Shown piece after piece: positions 32,878 to 41,206 of a DNA stretch of 64,000 nucleotides (positions within the stretch are counted from its first letter, which is position 1; each line of letters starts with the position of its first letter). The notes under the pieces were generated by a model. That model saw nothing but the letters and a program-made list of their open reading frames with translations. It was not told the DNA's origin and made no database searches. The stretch is from contig OY969891.1 in assembly GCA_963704355.1 (NCBI GenBank), positions 4,836,001 through 4,900,000 of the forward strand, read 5' to 3'. The translations under genes were made by a program, and so were the position numbers. This DNA is from Bog-473 sp963704355. Lineage in GTDB: Bacteria > Actinomycetota > Acidimicrobiia > Acidimicrobiales > RAAP-2.

Positions 32878-33630
32878 TCAGGGCAGGTATCGATCCCACT
32901 CGTAAGCCACCACTCCGTAGAAGGGTGCGGCGAGCAGCGGCTCGCAACCCGAACCCGACCAGCGCTGCTCGAGGCTGGGGCGAAGCAACCGAGCGACACT
33001 GGTCGGGTCCTCGTCAAGGAAGAGATAGCTGAGGTGGAGGCCCGAGTTGTCTCGCGTGGTGAAGGGTGGTTCGAGGGGCACTGCCCGCCCCCACCACGCA
33101 CCCCCGATGCCCGGGACCTCGAGCAGATCAGCGACCGGGGCCCCGCCACGTTCGATCAAGATGTAGACGCCCTTTGCCGCCCACCACAAGAGGACATCGG
33201 CGCCGACCTTGATCCGAGGCGCGGCGGCCATGCCGTCAACCCGATAGACGCCGCGCTCGACTAGAGGGAGCGAGTAGGGGGAGCGACCGGCCTCGTGCAG
33301 TGCGCCATTCAGCGCTTGGAATCCCTCCATGGCCGCCAGACCCGTAAAGAAGTAGCTCTGGAGATGGTCGGCTTCGTCGAAGCGTCCGTCGCTGGCCGCC
33401 CGCAACTTCCGGCACTCCGGTGTCGAGACCACCCGAAAGGATGCCCTGAGCTGCGGCAGTCGGTGCTGTTCGGGCCGGTGGTCGAGTGTGTGCCACTCGA
33501 GGTACTGCGCGTCGAGACCGTCGGCATGTCGCTTGGCGAACGACATGTAGATGGTGGTGACGTCCGTCCGGCCGGCAGCCAGGATCGCAGGACACTCGTC
33601 GGAGGGTGCCCCGGAGAGGGAGCTAGTCAC
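32878..33630 (-). CDS. EthD/dimeric alpha-beta-barrel-like hypothetical protein
   Basis: A 250-residue protein with YLEWHTLDHRPEQHRLPQL, resembling small dimeric alpha-beta barrel proteins (EthD type) that accompany oxygenase genes. A second half begins LLWWAAKGVYILIERG and may be a duplicated barrel. GTG 33630 overlaps the stop of the upstream SDR gene (GTGA), so it is the last gene of the islet operon. The upstream extension to 33729 would overlap the SDR gene out of frame and is rejected. Its function is not known; such proteins can bind or isomerise reactive oxygenase products. Confidence 0.65.
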   Translation of the reverse strand: MTSSLSGAPSDECPAILAAGRTDVTTIYMSFAKRHADGLDAQYLEWHTLDHRPEQHRLPQLRASFRVVSTPECRKLRAASDGRFDEADHLQSYFFTGLAAMEGFQALNGALHEAGRSPYSLPLVERGVYRVDGMAAAPRIKVGADVLLWWAAKGVYILIERGGAPVADLLEVPGIGGAWWGRAVPLEPPFTTRDNSGLHLSYLFLDEDPTSVARLLRPSLEQRWSGSGCEPLLAAPFYGVVAYEWDRYLP

Positions 33631-34829
33631 GACAAGGTTGTGCGGCCGCCGTCGACCGCCAGCGTCTGGCCAGTGATGAACGTGGATTCGTGCGAGAGAA
33701 GGAAGAGGGAGGCGTACGCCGCCTCCCATGCCGTCCCCCGTCGTCCCAGAGGGACTGGGATGCGGTCCCGCCCCGGCATGTTGCGGTCGCCATCTCGTCC
33801 GATACCGGTGTCGATCATGCCAAGCATGACGATGTTCGCCCGCACCGCGTCGCCCTGGCGGGCAATGGCGGTGGCCCGGACAAGAGAAGAGAGCCCCGCC
33901 TTCGACGCGTCGTAGGCGATCATGCGTCCGATGCCCCGCACAGCGCCGATCGATGAGACGAACACGATCGACGACCCCGGCTCCAGGACCGGCAGGGCGG
34001 CGCGAGCCGTCAACATCGCGCCGCGGAGATTGACCGCCAACGTGGCATCCCAGGCCTCCGGATCGTTCTGCTCGAAACCCACCGGTCCGGGGACGCCGAC
34101 GTTGTAGACCAATCCGTCGATGGCGCCGAGCAGGCGCCGGGAGTCGGTGATCATGCTTTCGATCTGTTCGGGCACCGATACGTCGGCCACCAGGGTCTCC
34201 GCAACACCGCCGGTCGACCTGATCAGCTGGACCGTCTCGTCGGCGGACGCTTCGTCCCAGTCCACCACGGCCACTCGCGCGCCTTCGCGCGCGAGGAGCA
34301 CGGCGAGCGCCCGACCGTTCCCTATGGGCTGGCCTCCCTGGAGGTGGAAGTCCGTCTGGCCGCCGCCTACGACCACGACCCGCCGGTTCAGCATCCGACC
34401 CCGGCCCGGAGCCAGGCCGTGCGCCTCCTCGGGCAGGTCTTTGGCCACCGCAACCGAAGCCTCGCCGAGCGGCTTATGCGGCTGGCCGGTTCGGGGCGAA
34501 TCGTCGAGCGCCAACTGGTTACCCGGATTCTGGGGCACGAAGCCCGAGGCAATGAGCACGTTGCACTCAGCGGCTTCCCTCCGCAGCAGGTGCGCCCGTT
34601 CGCCCGCGTCTGATTCGTACCATTGCCGGGCGACCTCGGGCGACTCGAATTCCATGATGGCGAGCCGGCTGCCTTCAGCCCAGGTGCCCTCGCGCACCTC
34701 GTAATCGCCGTCGACGACGAGCATCTTGGCGCCGTGTTCGACAAGAGACTCGTAGGTAACGGCTCCGTGCGCGGCCATCCCCGCGTCATCGTGGATCACC
34801 TCGGTCATGATCACGTAGCCCCTGGGCAC
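33627..34829 (-). CDS. DUF1330-SDR fusion protein
   Basis: A 400-residue fusion. Residues 1 to about 100 form a DUF1330 dimeric alpha-beta barrel (MPRGYVIMTEVIHDDAG, later LAIMEFESPEVARQWYESDA). A roughly 45-residue linker is followed by a complete SDR (VVVVGGG..., NVGVPG, catalytic Ser in VSSIG, YDASK as Tyr/Lys). The nucleotide loop reads GGGQTDFHLQGGQPIGNGRA, longer than the usual TGxxxGIG. GTG 34829 follows AGAGGAG by 6 nt, and the stop overlaps the next gene. The barrel may bind the substrate for the reductase. Confidence 0.8.
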   Translation of the reverse strand: MPRGYVIMTEVIHDDAGMAAHGAVTYESLVEHGAKMLVVDGDYEVREGTWAEGSRLAIMEFESPEVARQWYESDAGERAHLLRREAAECNVLIASGFVPQNPGNQLALDDSPRTGQPHKPLGEASVAVAKDLPEEAHGLAPGRGRMLNRRVVVVGGGQTDFHLQGGQPIGNGRALAVLLAREGARVAVVDWDEASADETVQLIRSTGGVAETLVADVSVPEQIESMITDSRRLLGAIDGLVYNVGVPGPVGFEQNDPEAWDATLAVNLRGAMLTARAALPVLEPGSSIVFVSSIGAVRGIGRMIAYDASKAGLSSLVRATAIARQGDAVRANIVMLGMIDTGIGRDGDRNMPGRDRIPVPLGRRGTAWEAAYASLFLLSHESTFITGQTLAVDGGRTTLS

Positions 34830-34878
34830 AGTGCTCCTCTCCCCCGTATCGGGCGGTCAGCGTTGGCTTCGAGTCCGC

Positions 34879-35724
34879 CTATTGGATCGGCTCGGTCCCG
34901 AAGATGGCAGTTCGGAGCATCTCGCGAGGTGAACCTTCCGGGTACGGGGCGGCGCGATGCATGACGCCCGTGTTGTCCCACATGACGGTGTCGCCGACGG
35001 ACCACCAATGCGTGTACACGAGATCTCTCCTCGTTGCCCTCTCAATCAGCTCGTCGAGCAGCGCTCGGCTCTCCGCCGTTTCCATCTCCAGAATCCTCTC
35101 CGCGTGCGCGCTGATCAGGAGCGATTTGCGACCCGACCGATGCGTCCAGACCAGCGGGTGCACCGACGTCGGCCGGGCTCGCCAGCTGGCGACCTGCTCA
35201 GGCGTCGGGTCCGGATAGACCAGGCGCTGCGACGCCTCCAGCGAATGAAGGACCCGCAAAGTGCCGAACAACTGCTTCTCTTCGTCGGTGAGCGAGTTGT
35301 ACGCGGCGTAGGTGCTGGCGAACTCCGTCTCGCCACCGGAGTCCGCCACAGCCTTGGCGCTCAACACGGTCGCCTTCTGAGGCGGTTCTCCGTGGAGCGG
35401 CGTGCAGCCATCGATGTGCCAGTGGAAGGTTCCCTTCATGTACTCCGCCGCTGTGCTCTTGGCGGCGTCCCGGGTCACCCGATAGATGCCCGGAACGGGA
35501 TGGTGGCCTTCCGAATAGTCCACCTCGCCAAGTCGCCCGCAGAACGCCACCTGGGTCTCGGGGTCGAGATCGAGCCCACGAAACACGAGGACGCCGTGGG
35601 CTTCGAGCGCGTTCGCGATGATGTCGATGACCGAGGCGTCGTTGAGCAAATCCTGTGGGCAGATGCCTGAGACCTCGGCACCGATCGTCTCCGTTGTCTG
35701 CGTGATGCTGATCGACACGTTCAA
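34879..35724 (-). CDS. TauD/TfdA-family 2-oxoglutarate/Fe(II) dioxygenase
   Basis: A 281-residue dioxygenase with the HxD facial ligands in FHWHIDG (His103, Asp105), the distal His in GVMHRAAPYP (His256) and the 2-oxoglutarate-binding Arg in REMLRTAIFG (Arg271). The family hydroxylates an alpha carbon, releasing sulfite, phenol or an aldehyde. It starts at TTG 35724 overlapping the Rieske gene stop (TTGA), or at GTG 35718; the two are hard to separate. Pairing with a Rieske oxygenase in one operon suggests two successive oxidations of the same compound. Confidence 0.88.
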   Translation of the reverse strand: MNVSISITQTTETIGAEVSGICPQDLLNDASVIDIIANALEAHGVLVFRGLDLDPETQVAFCGRLGEVDYSEGHHPVPGIYRVTRDAAKSTAAEYMKGTFHWHIDGCTPLHGEPPQKATVLSAKAVADSGGETEFASTYAAYNSLTDEEKQLFGTLRVLHSLEASQRLVYPDPTPEQVASWRARPTSVHPLVWTHRSGRKSLLISAHAERILEMETAESRALLDELIERATRRDLVYTHWWSVGDTVMWDNTGVMHRAAPYPEGSPREMLRTAIFGTEPIQ

Positions 35725-36974
35725 CCCTCGGGCGCGGCGTCATGCCACGACTCGTCCGGACCGAGAATGGCGTCGTACGGATCCGGCAGAGACACGGTGC
35801 CGGAACCGCGGGCGCTGCCTGGGGGTAGCTGTCCTCTCTCGTAGGCGGACAGCGCCTCGAGCAGCAGGAGCCGAGCGTTGGCGACCGCACCGTCGCTTCC
35901 GGACAGGTTGTCCTTCGACCGGTCGACGATCGAGCCCATGCTCACCTGGACCACCGAGTCCTCGTCGACCACGCTGCGGTTGAAGCCCGAGTAATGACCG
36001 GCGTCCATCAGCGCACGGTCCTGTCCCCAACGGTTGGACCGATCTCCGGTGACGGTAGAGAAGTTGCGCGGGTCGGGATCGAAATCCTCCCGCACTGCAC
36101 CAAACTCCTTCTGGGATTGCGGCGACGTGCCGTAGCTGCCGAAGAACAGGAGATGGTTGGTATCGTCGACCGGCCCGAACGCGAACAGGTGGTACCTATC
36201 GACGAATCCGGTCGCCGCGACGATCACGAGCGGGAAGAGGAAATTGGTCACGCGGGCGTAGGTCTTCCCGTCGTCCTGCTTGCGGAGCGATGCCGCCTTC
36301 ATGCCGAAGCTGGCCTCGCCGACCTCGTACGTGGGGATCTTGGTGAACGCGACCGTCGCCTTCCCCTCGTCCATCGAGTCGCTCTTGTCGTTGATCACGT
36401 CGCGGGTCCAGCTCTGGTGGAGGATCCCGGCGTGCACGGAGTCCAGACCACCTTCGAGCGCCTGGAGCCAGTTGCACGGGAGGGCTGAAAACGTCAGCGC
36501 CGTCTTGTTCCCGTGCTCCGTAGTGAAGGGAAGATCGGGGAAAGACGGTGATGCGGTCCCACCCAACCACACCCAGGCGATGTTCCCCGCCTCGTGCACC
36601 GGGAAGTGGGTGACCACGATGCTGGCGCAGAACCGATCGTGCCGGATGACCTGCGTGGGTGCCTCGACCACGGCGCCCGACACGTCGGTCTTCCAGCCGT
36701 GGTAGATGCAGCGAAGCCCGTCGCCTTCGACGCGCGCTAAGAGGAGCGACGCCTGACGATGCGGGCACGCCTCCGCAACGAATCCGACACGGCCGTCGGG
36801 GGCACGCCACGACACGAAGTTCACACCGAGGAGCCGGACCGGGGTCGGCGGTTCCCCTGCGACGAGGTTGTCAGAGAGGGCGAAGGGGATCCAGCTGTTC
36901 TCCCGGATGAGTTTCCCCATTGGGGCGTCGCCTTCGACCCGGGTGATCAGCTCGTTCTCCTCACGCGTGACCAT
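35721..36974 (-). CDS. Rieske non-haem iron oxygenase alpha subunit
   Basis: A 417-residue protein with the Rieske [2Fe-2S] motif C70-P-H72 ... C89-x2-H92 (EACPHRQASLL and CIYHGW). It also has the mononuclear-iron segment GGLDSVHAGILHQSW, with its Asp and two His. It resembles the phenoxybenzoate dioxygenase/vanillate demethylase type that uses a separate reductase, and none is encoded nearby. ATG 36974 is chosen because GGAGAG lies upstream; the longer frame from 37130 would cover the operator palindrome and the TetR gene end. It is first in the islet operon and probably repressed through the palindrome at 37053-37074. Confidence 0.9.
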   Translation of the reverse strand: MVTREENELITRVEGDAPMGKLIRENSWIPFALSDNLVAGEPPTPVRLLGVNFVSWRAPDGRVGFVAEACPHRQASLLLARVEGDGLRCIYHGWKTDVSGAVVEAPTQVIRHDRFCASIVVTHFPVHEAGNIAWVWLGGTASPSFPDLPFTTEHGNKTALTFSALPCNWLQALEGGLDSVHAGILHQSWTRDVINDKSDSMDEGKATVAFTKIPTYEVGEASFGMKAASLRKQDDGKTYARVTNFLFPLVIVAATGFVDRYHLFAFGPVDDTNHLLFFGSYGTSPQSQKEFGAVREDFDPDPRNFSTVTGDRSNRWGQDRALMDAGHYSGFNRSVVDEDSVVQVSMGSIVDRSKDNLSGSDGAVANARLLLLEALSAYERGQLPPGSARGSGTVSLPDPYDAILGPDESWHDAAPEG

Positions 36975-37052
36975 CCCCGGCTTCTCTCCCGCCCCCCCAA
37001 CTACGGACGCCGCATGCGTCGGGACTACTCGCCGTAGAACCCGGCAGCAGAT

Positions 37053-37074
37053 TATTTCGTCAACTGACGAAATA
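37053..37074. promoter_or_regulatory. 22-bp palindromic operator before the Rieske operon
   Basis: TATTTCGTCA (37053-37062) and TGACGAAATA (37065-37074) form a perfect dyad with a 2-nt spacer, about 80-100 bp upstream of ATG 36974 and between the TetR and Rieske genes. This is a typical TetR-family operator layout; the adjacent TetR protein is the natural candidate. Confidence 0.7.
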
Positions 37075-37110
37075 CAACCCGACGTCATCCGGTGGGTTTT
37101 CTCCTCAGAA

Positions 37111-37698
37111 TCAGGCCTGGGAGCGCTCACCCTCGATTTCGCGGATGCAGTGCTCGACGAACTCGATCACGGCCGAATGGCCGATGTCGAGGTCGAAGGC
37201 GTCTTCGGTGGTCAGAAAGCGTGACACGGCGCTGAGCAAGAGGACGATTGCTTCAGGAGACGTGAACGGGGTGGCCGACTTGGACGTCTCGATGACGCGC
37301 CCCAGCGCCGCAAGCTGCGCCTGCCGAAAGGTCCGGGACGACTCGGCAATCTCGGATCGGATCGCTTTGCGGTGGTTGGCGAGCGCCACAAACTCTGTGT
37401 TGAGGTCTCCGTTCCCGCGGTCCATCAGCAGGTCCCAGAAGGCCCAGAGCGGTTGCGCCGACCCCAGCACCTGTTCCTGCCGCGCCAAGCTGCGGCTGGC
37501 GCCGCGTCGGAACAACTCGATGAACAACTCGTCCATCGTCTCGAAGTAGTAGTGGATCGCATTCGGAAGCCCCGCCTTGCTGGCGATCCGACGAGAGGTG
37601 ACCGCCGCGTATCCCTCTTCGATCATGAGCGCTTCGGCGGCGTCGAGAAAGGCCGTTCGTGTGGCTGAATCGTCGTTCGATTTGCGTCGCGCTGGCAT
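37111..37698 (-). CDS. TetR-family regulator of the islet
   Basis: A 195-residue regulator with a TetR helix-turn-helix (AAVTSRRIASKAGLPNAIHYYF) near residues 30-55 and a helical C-terminal ligand domain. ATG 37698 follows GGAGG by 7 nt. It is in the same direction as the Rieske operon, 136 nt upstream, and the palindrome at 37053-37074 lies between. It probably represses the operon in the absence of its substrate. The 5' extension to 37821 lacks any family match. Confidence 0.88.
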   Translation of the reverse strand: MPARRKSNDDSATRTAFLDAAEALMIEEGYAAVTSRRIASKAGLPNAIHYYFETMDELFIELFRRGASRSLARQEQVLGSAQPLWAFWDLLMDRGNGDLNTEFVALANHRKAIRSEIAESSRTFRQAQLAALGRVIETSKSATPFTSPEAIVLLLSAVSRFLTTEDAFDLDIGHSAVIEFVEHCIREIEGERSQA

Positions 37699-38166
37699 CG
37701 GATCCTCCGGTTGCCGCCGGGATGGTCCCGGGTGCGCCGGTGCCGCGACGCTACATCCATGCCTCTTCATAGGGCCGACGTTCCTCGCAAAGCGTGATTG
37801 TGCGGACGAAAAGGCTCGCATCGGTTTGCGATCTCGAATTCATCCTGCTTTCGAGACTGGCGGCCGTCGCGGTCGACGTGCTCCGAGGCATCGTGGTCTC
37901 AGCATCTTGACCGGCTCGGCGCGCAGAAGCGCCTCTCGATCTCACGAGGTTCGACCCACCTTCGCCTCCTCCGCCGTCGCCCTGGTGAGCGGGCGATCTA
38001 AGAACTCTGTCGCCACTCATTCTGGGTGGAGACATTGCGAATAGCCCCGGGCGTTTCGCCAGGAGAAATGGGGAGCCGTTGACCAACTACTCGGAGGAAA
38101 GTGGGGCAACTGGATGGGCAGGACGGAATCAAGTCGCGGCCGGAAAGGCCGTGACCAGCAAAATTG
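37699..38166. other. non-coding right arm of the islet
   Basis: No gene recognised. The segment has lower coding potential than its surroundings. It contains the GGGCAACTGGATGGGCA motif (38104-38120), a CGGCC/GGCCG hairpin near 38137-38151 and GACCAG(N)GAAGCAG next to the tRNA. A similar GACCAG...GAAGCA stretch occurs at 29573-29592, on the far side of the transposon. Confidence 0.5.
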
Positions 38167-38210
38167 AAGCAGCCCCAACGGGATTCGAACCCGTGTCGCC
38201 ACCTTGAGAG
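38167..38210 (-). repeat. 44-bp attachment-site copy within intact tRNA-Glu
   Basis: Identical to 32685-32728. It is the 3' part of tRNA-Glu plus three flanking bases; the intact copy therefore lies at the right end of the islet. Confidence 0.85.
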
Positions 38211-38242
38211 GGTGGTGTCCTAGGCCTCTAGACGATGGGGCC
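38170..38242 (-). tRNA. tRNA-Glu (CUC)
   Basis: Reading the minus strand, the acceptor GGCCCCA pairs with TGGGGCT (one G-U), the D arm is GTCTAGAGGCCTAGGAC, and the anticodon stem-loop is CCACC-CTCTCAA-GGTGG with anticodon CTC. The T arm has the canonical TTCGAAT loop. No encoded CCA. Its 3' part is duplicated at 32685-32728, marking it as an integration target. Confidence 0.93.
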
Positions 38243-38278
38243 GAGCGAGCGTTCCATCACTGTGATGGATGCCGCCTG

Positions 38279-38350
38279 CTCGGGGGGAAGGACTCGAACC
38301 CTCAATAACTGGACCAGAACCAGCCGTGTTGCCGATTACACCACCCCCGA
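38279..38350 (-). tRNA. tRNA-Gln (CUG)
   Basis: The acceptor TCGGGGG pairs with CCCCCGA, the anticodon loop TTCTGGT contains CTG, and the T loop is TTCGAGT. It lies 36 nt upstream of tRNA-Glu on the same strand, so the two are probably co-transcribed. Confidence 0.92.
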
Positions 38351-38515
38351 ATGGGTGGACGTTCAGATTAGCCGAGCGCCCCCCCGGGGCCAGCCGCGAC
38401 GGCGGGCCACTCCCGCCCTGACCAGGAGGGCCGCGTTGTATCGGGTCCGGCGCGATGCCATGATGCAGCGCCCCGGGATCCCCCGGGGGAACGTTGGCGG
38501 TTTCGGAGGTGGGGC

Positions 38516-38995
38516 ATGTCCCGGTGGTCGAGGAGCCGGTGGCAGGCCGCCGCGCTCGTCGCCCTCGGGGCGGGCGCTGCGCTCGGGGCCGAGGCGCTCC
38601 CGGCCGGGGCCTCCGGCGTCTCCGCGAAGGTGTCGCCGAATCATGGCCTGGTCAACGGGCAGGTCGTGACCGTGAGCGGCCACGGGCTGACCCGGTCCTA
38701 CGACGGCACCGCCGAGACCTGGTTCGCCGCCGAGTGCACCGCCGCCGTCCACGGGCGCATGAGCACCGACGCCGACACCCCGCACTGCAACATCACCGAC
38801 GCGCAGGGCATCCGCGTCGCCCGCAACGGTTCCTTCGCCACCCGCTTCCACGTGCGCACCGGGATCATCGGCGACGGGTATTGCGGCACGGTTGGGCACC
38901 CGAGCTGCGTGATCGGCATCGGGACCGCCCAGGGGCTCGGCACCGTCGTCAAGATCACGTTCGCGTCCCCGGCCCACAGCGGCGCCGCTGGCTGA
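38516..38995 (+). CDS. secreted immunoglobulin-like (neocarzinostatin-type) hypothetical protein
   Basis: A 159-residue exported protein. A Tat/Sec-like N-terminus (MSRWSRSRWQAAALVALGAG) is followed by an ALGAEALPAGA|SG cleavage region and a beta-rich domain beginning VSPNHGLVNGQVVTVSGHGL. This opening is typical of the neocarzinostatin-like immunoglobulin fold of actinobacterial surface proteins. Four Cys residues (one pair around AECTAAVHG...HCN, one in YCGTVGHPSC) may form disulfides. GGAGG lies 8 nt before ATG 38516. Its role is unknown. Confidence 0.7.
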   Translation: MSRWSRSRWQAAALVALGAGAALGAEALPAGASGVSAKVSPNHGLVNGQVVTVSGHGLTRSYDGTAETWFAAECTAAVHGRMSTDADTPHCNITDAQGIRVARNGSFATRFHVRTGIIGDGYCGTVGHPSCVIGIGTAQGLGTVVKITFASPAHSGAAG

Positions 38996-39023
38996 GCGCT
39001 GCGATCAGCACGGCGCCTCGCCG

Positions 39024-39644
39024 CTACGCGTCGTGCAGCCACTCCAGGTGGTTGTAGCCGATGATCCTCCCCAGCCCGACGCCGACGGTCTCCTTCAAGA
39101 AGTACGGGACGGTCGACCAGCCCGTGATGGGCGACGACTGCGTCGGCGTCGCCGAGGGCGTCAGCGAGAGGTCCGAGGCGATGGCCATGGAACGGTCCTC
39201 GTGGAAGGGGTCCGTCGTCACGAGCACGACCTTGGCGCCGTGGCGTTCCAGCGCCGGTGCCGCGTCGGCGATGTTCTCGTAACTGTCGTCGCCGCCCGCC
39301 TGCAAAATGTCCTGGGGCGGCACGCCCTTGCTCTCGAGGTACAGCGCGCCCGACTGGGCCTCCGTGCAGCGGTCACCCGGCTCCTTGTTGCCCGTGACCA
39401 TGATCAGGTGCGTGTACCCCTGGTGGTAGAGGGTCAGCGCCTGATCGAGCCGCGCCGCCAGGTCAGGCGAGGGCGTGCAGTTGTACTGCGCCGCGCCCAT
39501 GACGAGGATCGCGCCCGCCGGGCGCGGGTTGTACTGGCGCGACGTCAGCCACACCTGCACCAGGGTGACCGCGAAGTAGAGGACGAGGGCCGCCACGACC
39601 AGGAGGACGATGCGCAGCGCCCACCGCAGCGGCGCGAGGAGCAT
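39024..39644 (-). CDS. YdcF/SanA-like DUF218 membrane-anchored protein
   Basis: A 206-residue protein with one N-terminal transmembrane segment (LRIVLLVVAALVLYFAVTLV) and a DUF218 domain: AGAILVMGAAQYN, then TGNKEPGDRCTEAQSGALYL and VTTDPFHEDRSM. DUF218 proteins of the SanA/YdcF/ElyC type affect envelope integrity and often sit near cell-wall or translation genes. ATG 39644 overlaps the gltX stop by one base (TGATG). The domain is presumably outside the membrane. Confidence 0.8.
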   Translation of the reverse strand: MLLAPLRWALRIVLLVVAALVLYFAVTLVQVWLTSRQYNPRPAGAILVMGAAQYNCTPSPDLAARLDQALTLYHQGYTHLIMVTGNKEPGDRCTEAQSGALYLESKGVPPQDILQAGGDDSYENIADAAPALERHGAKVVLVTTDPFHEDRSMAIASDLSLTPSATPTQSSPITGWSTVPYFLKETVGVGLGRIIGYNHLEWLHDA

Positions 39645-41152
39645 CAGGCGGCCGCGGCCAGCCGCGCCAGCGCCACCTCGATGCGCCGGCACGTCTCGCC
39701 GCGGCCCAGCACGGCCAGCGAGTCGAACAGCGGCAGCCCCGCCGTCCGGCCCATGACGGCCACCCGGATGGGCGCCTGGGCCTTGCCGAGCTTGCGGCCC
39801 ACCGACTCCGCCAGGGCGAGCGTCACCTCGTGGAGCGAGTCCTTTTCCCACGGGCAGCTCTCGTAGGCCGCCAGCGCGGCGGCCAGGATCACCGGCGCCA
39901 GCTCGTCGCCGGCGATCGCCCTCTCCCAACTGGCCGCGTCCTCGGGCGCGTCCTCCAGGAACAAGAAGTCGACGAGCGCCGGTACCTCGCCCAGCGTCGC
40001 CACCCGCTCCCGGGTCACCGCCGCGAGCGCGGCGAACGTCGCGAGGTCGAAGCGTTCGGGCGGCCAGGGCACCGGTGCGACGACCGGGGCACCGGTGTCG
40101 GGGTCGAGCCAGCCGCCGGGCGCCCACGCCCCCGGCACCGGGTCGACCCACGGCCGCGCCGCCTCGACGAAGCCGTCCGCCGACAACGCGCGGATGTAGA
40201 CGCCGTTGAAGTGGTCCAGCTTCTTGATGTCGAAGAAGGCCGGTGAGCGCTGCACGTCCTCCAGACGGAACCGCTCGATGATCGTCTCGAGCGGCACGAT
40301 CTCCTCGCCGCCCGGGTTCCATCCGAGCAGGGCCAGGTAGTTGCGGAACGCGGCGGGCAGGTAGCCGCGTTCCCGGTACATCTCCACCGCCACCGGGTCG
40401 CGCCGCTTGGACAGCTTCTTGCCCTGCTCGTTGACGAGAAGCGGCAGGTGCGCGTAGGCCGGGAGCGCCAGGACACGCCCCTCGGCGCCGTTGAGCGCGT
40501 CCCACAGCAGGATCTGCCGCGGCGTCGTCGGGAGCTGGTCCTCGCCGCGGATGACATGGCTGATGGCCATGGTGCGGTCGTCGACCGCGTTGGCGAGGAC
40601 GAAGAGCGGCTTGCCGTCGCTCTTGACGCAGATGAAGTCCTCGAGCGCCCGCAGCGGGAACTCGACGTCGCCGCGCACCAGGTCGTGCACGGTCACCGTG
40701 CCCTCGTCGGGGGTGCGGAAGCGCAGGGCGCGGCCATCCCCGCGTGGCAGGCCGAGATCGCGGCAGAAGCCGTCGTAGCCGGGGGTGGGATCGCCGGCCG
40801 CCGCGCGCGCCTTGGTGCGGGCGTCGATCTCCTCGCGCGTGCACGCACAGGCGTAGAGCGCGCCACTCGACCACAGCGCCTCGATGGCCGCCTGGTGCGC
40901 CTCCCCCTGCGCCGATTGGAAGTAGGGCCCCTCGTCGGGCGCCATCCCGAGCCAGTCCAGCGCCGAGATGATCCCTTCGGTCCACTCGGGCCGGTTGCGC
41001 GCCGCGTCGGTGTCCTCGATCCGCAAAATGAAGGTGCCCCCGGCCCCCCGCACGAAGAGCCAGTTGAACAGCGCCGCCCGCGCGCTGCCGACATGGAAAT
41101 ATCCGGTCGGCGACGGCGCGAAGCGCGCCCGTGGTGCGGTGGTGTCAGTCAT
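39644..41152 (-). CDS. gltX: glutamyl-tRNA synthetase
   Basis: A 502-residue class I aminoacyl-tRNA synthetase. The HIGH box reads HVGS near residue 20 within ARFAPSPTGYFHVGSARAA, FILRIEDTDAAR follows, and the KMSKS loop is GKKLSKRRDPV near residue 245. The anticodon-binding C-terminal helical domain is complete and the length is normal for actinobacteria. In this lineage GltX may load tRNA-Glu and, through GatCAB, tRNA-Gln. tRNA genes for both lie 1.3-1.5 kb away. It is the first gene of a unit with the DUF218 protein. Confidence 0.95.
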   Translation of the reverse strand: MTDTTAPRARFAPSPTGYFHVGSARAALFNWLFVRGAGGTFILRIEDTDAARNRPEWTEGIISALDWLGMAPDEGPYFQSAQGEAHQAAIEALWSSGALYACACTREEIDARTKARAAAGDPTPGYDGFCRDLGLPRGDGRALRFRTPDEGTVTVHDLVRGDVEFPLRALEDFICVKSDGKPLFVLANAVDDRTMAISHVIRGEDQLPTTPRQILLWDALNGAEGRVLALPAYAHLPLLVNEQGKKLSKRRDPVAVEMYRERGYLPAAFRNYLALLGWNPGGEEIVPLETIIERFRLEDVQRSPAFFDIKKLDHFNGVYIRALSADGFVEAARPWVDPVPGAWAPGGWLDPDTGAPVVAPVPWPPERFDLATFAALAAVTRERVATLGEVPALVDFLFLEDAPEDAASWERAIAGDELAPVILAAALAAYESCPWEKDSLHEVTLALAESVGRKLGKAQAPIRVAVMGRTAGLPLFDSLAVLGRGETCRRIEVALARLAAAA

Positions 41153-41206
41153 GCCGGTGGGCGGCGCGCCACGGCGCCGCCGGGTGTCGAAGGTTCGGGC
41201 CGGGCG

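Larger units (their letters stand above)
32729..38166. mobile_element. catabolic islet integrated at tRNA-Glu
   Basis: The segment lies between two identical 44-bp tRNA-Glu direct repeats. It carries a TetR regulator and an overlapping four-gene operon for a Rieske oxygenase, a TauD-type dioxygenase, a DUF1330-SDR fusion and an EthD-like protein. Similar GGGCAACTG(G)ATGGGCA motifs occur just inside each end (32837-32852 and 38104-38120), possible integrase arm sites. No intact integrase lies inside, so it would be a decayed or mobilisable element. Confidence 0.55.

Noticed and set aside
33631..33729. Extended N-terminus for the EthD-like gene
   Set aside because: It overlaps the SDR coding region in another frame; the GTGA overlap at 33627-33630 is a normal coupled start.
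25064..38210. A single large integrative island including the IS110 and both mobile elements
   Set aside because: The direct tRNA repeats bound only 32685-38210; nothing seen ties the IS110 and the left-hand genes to the same integration.
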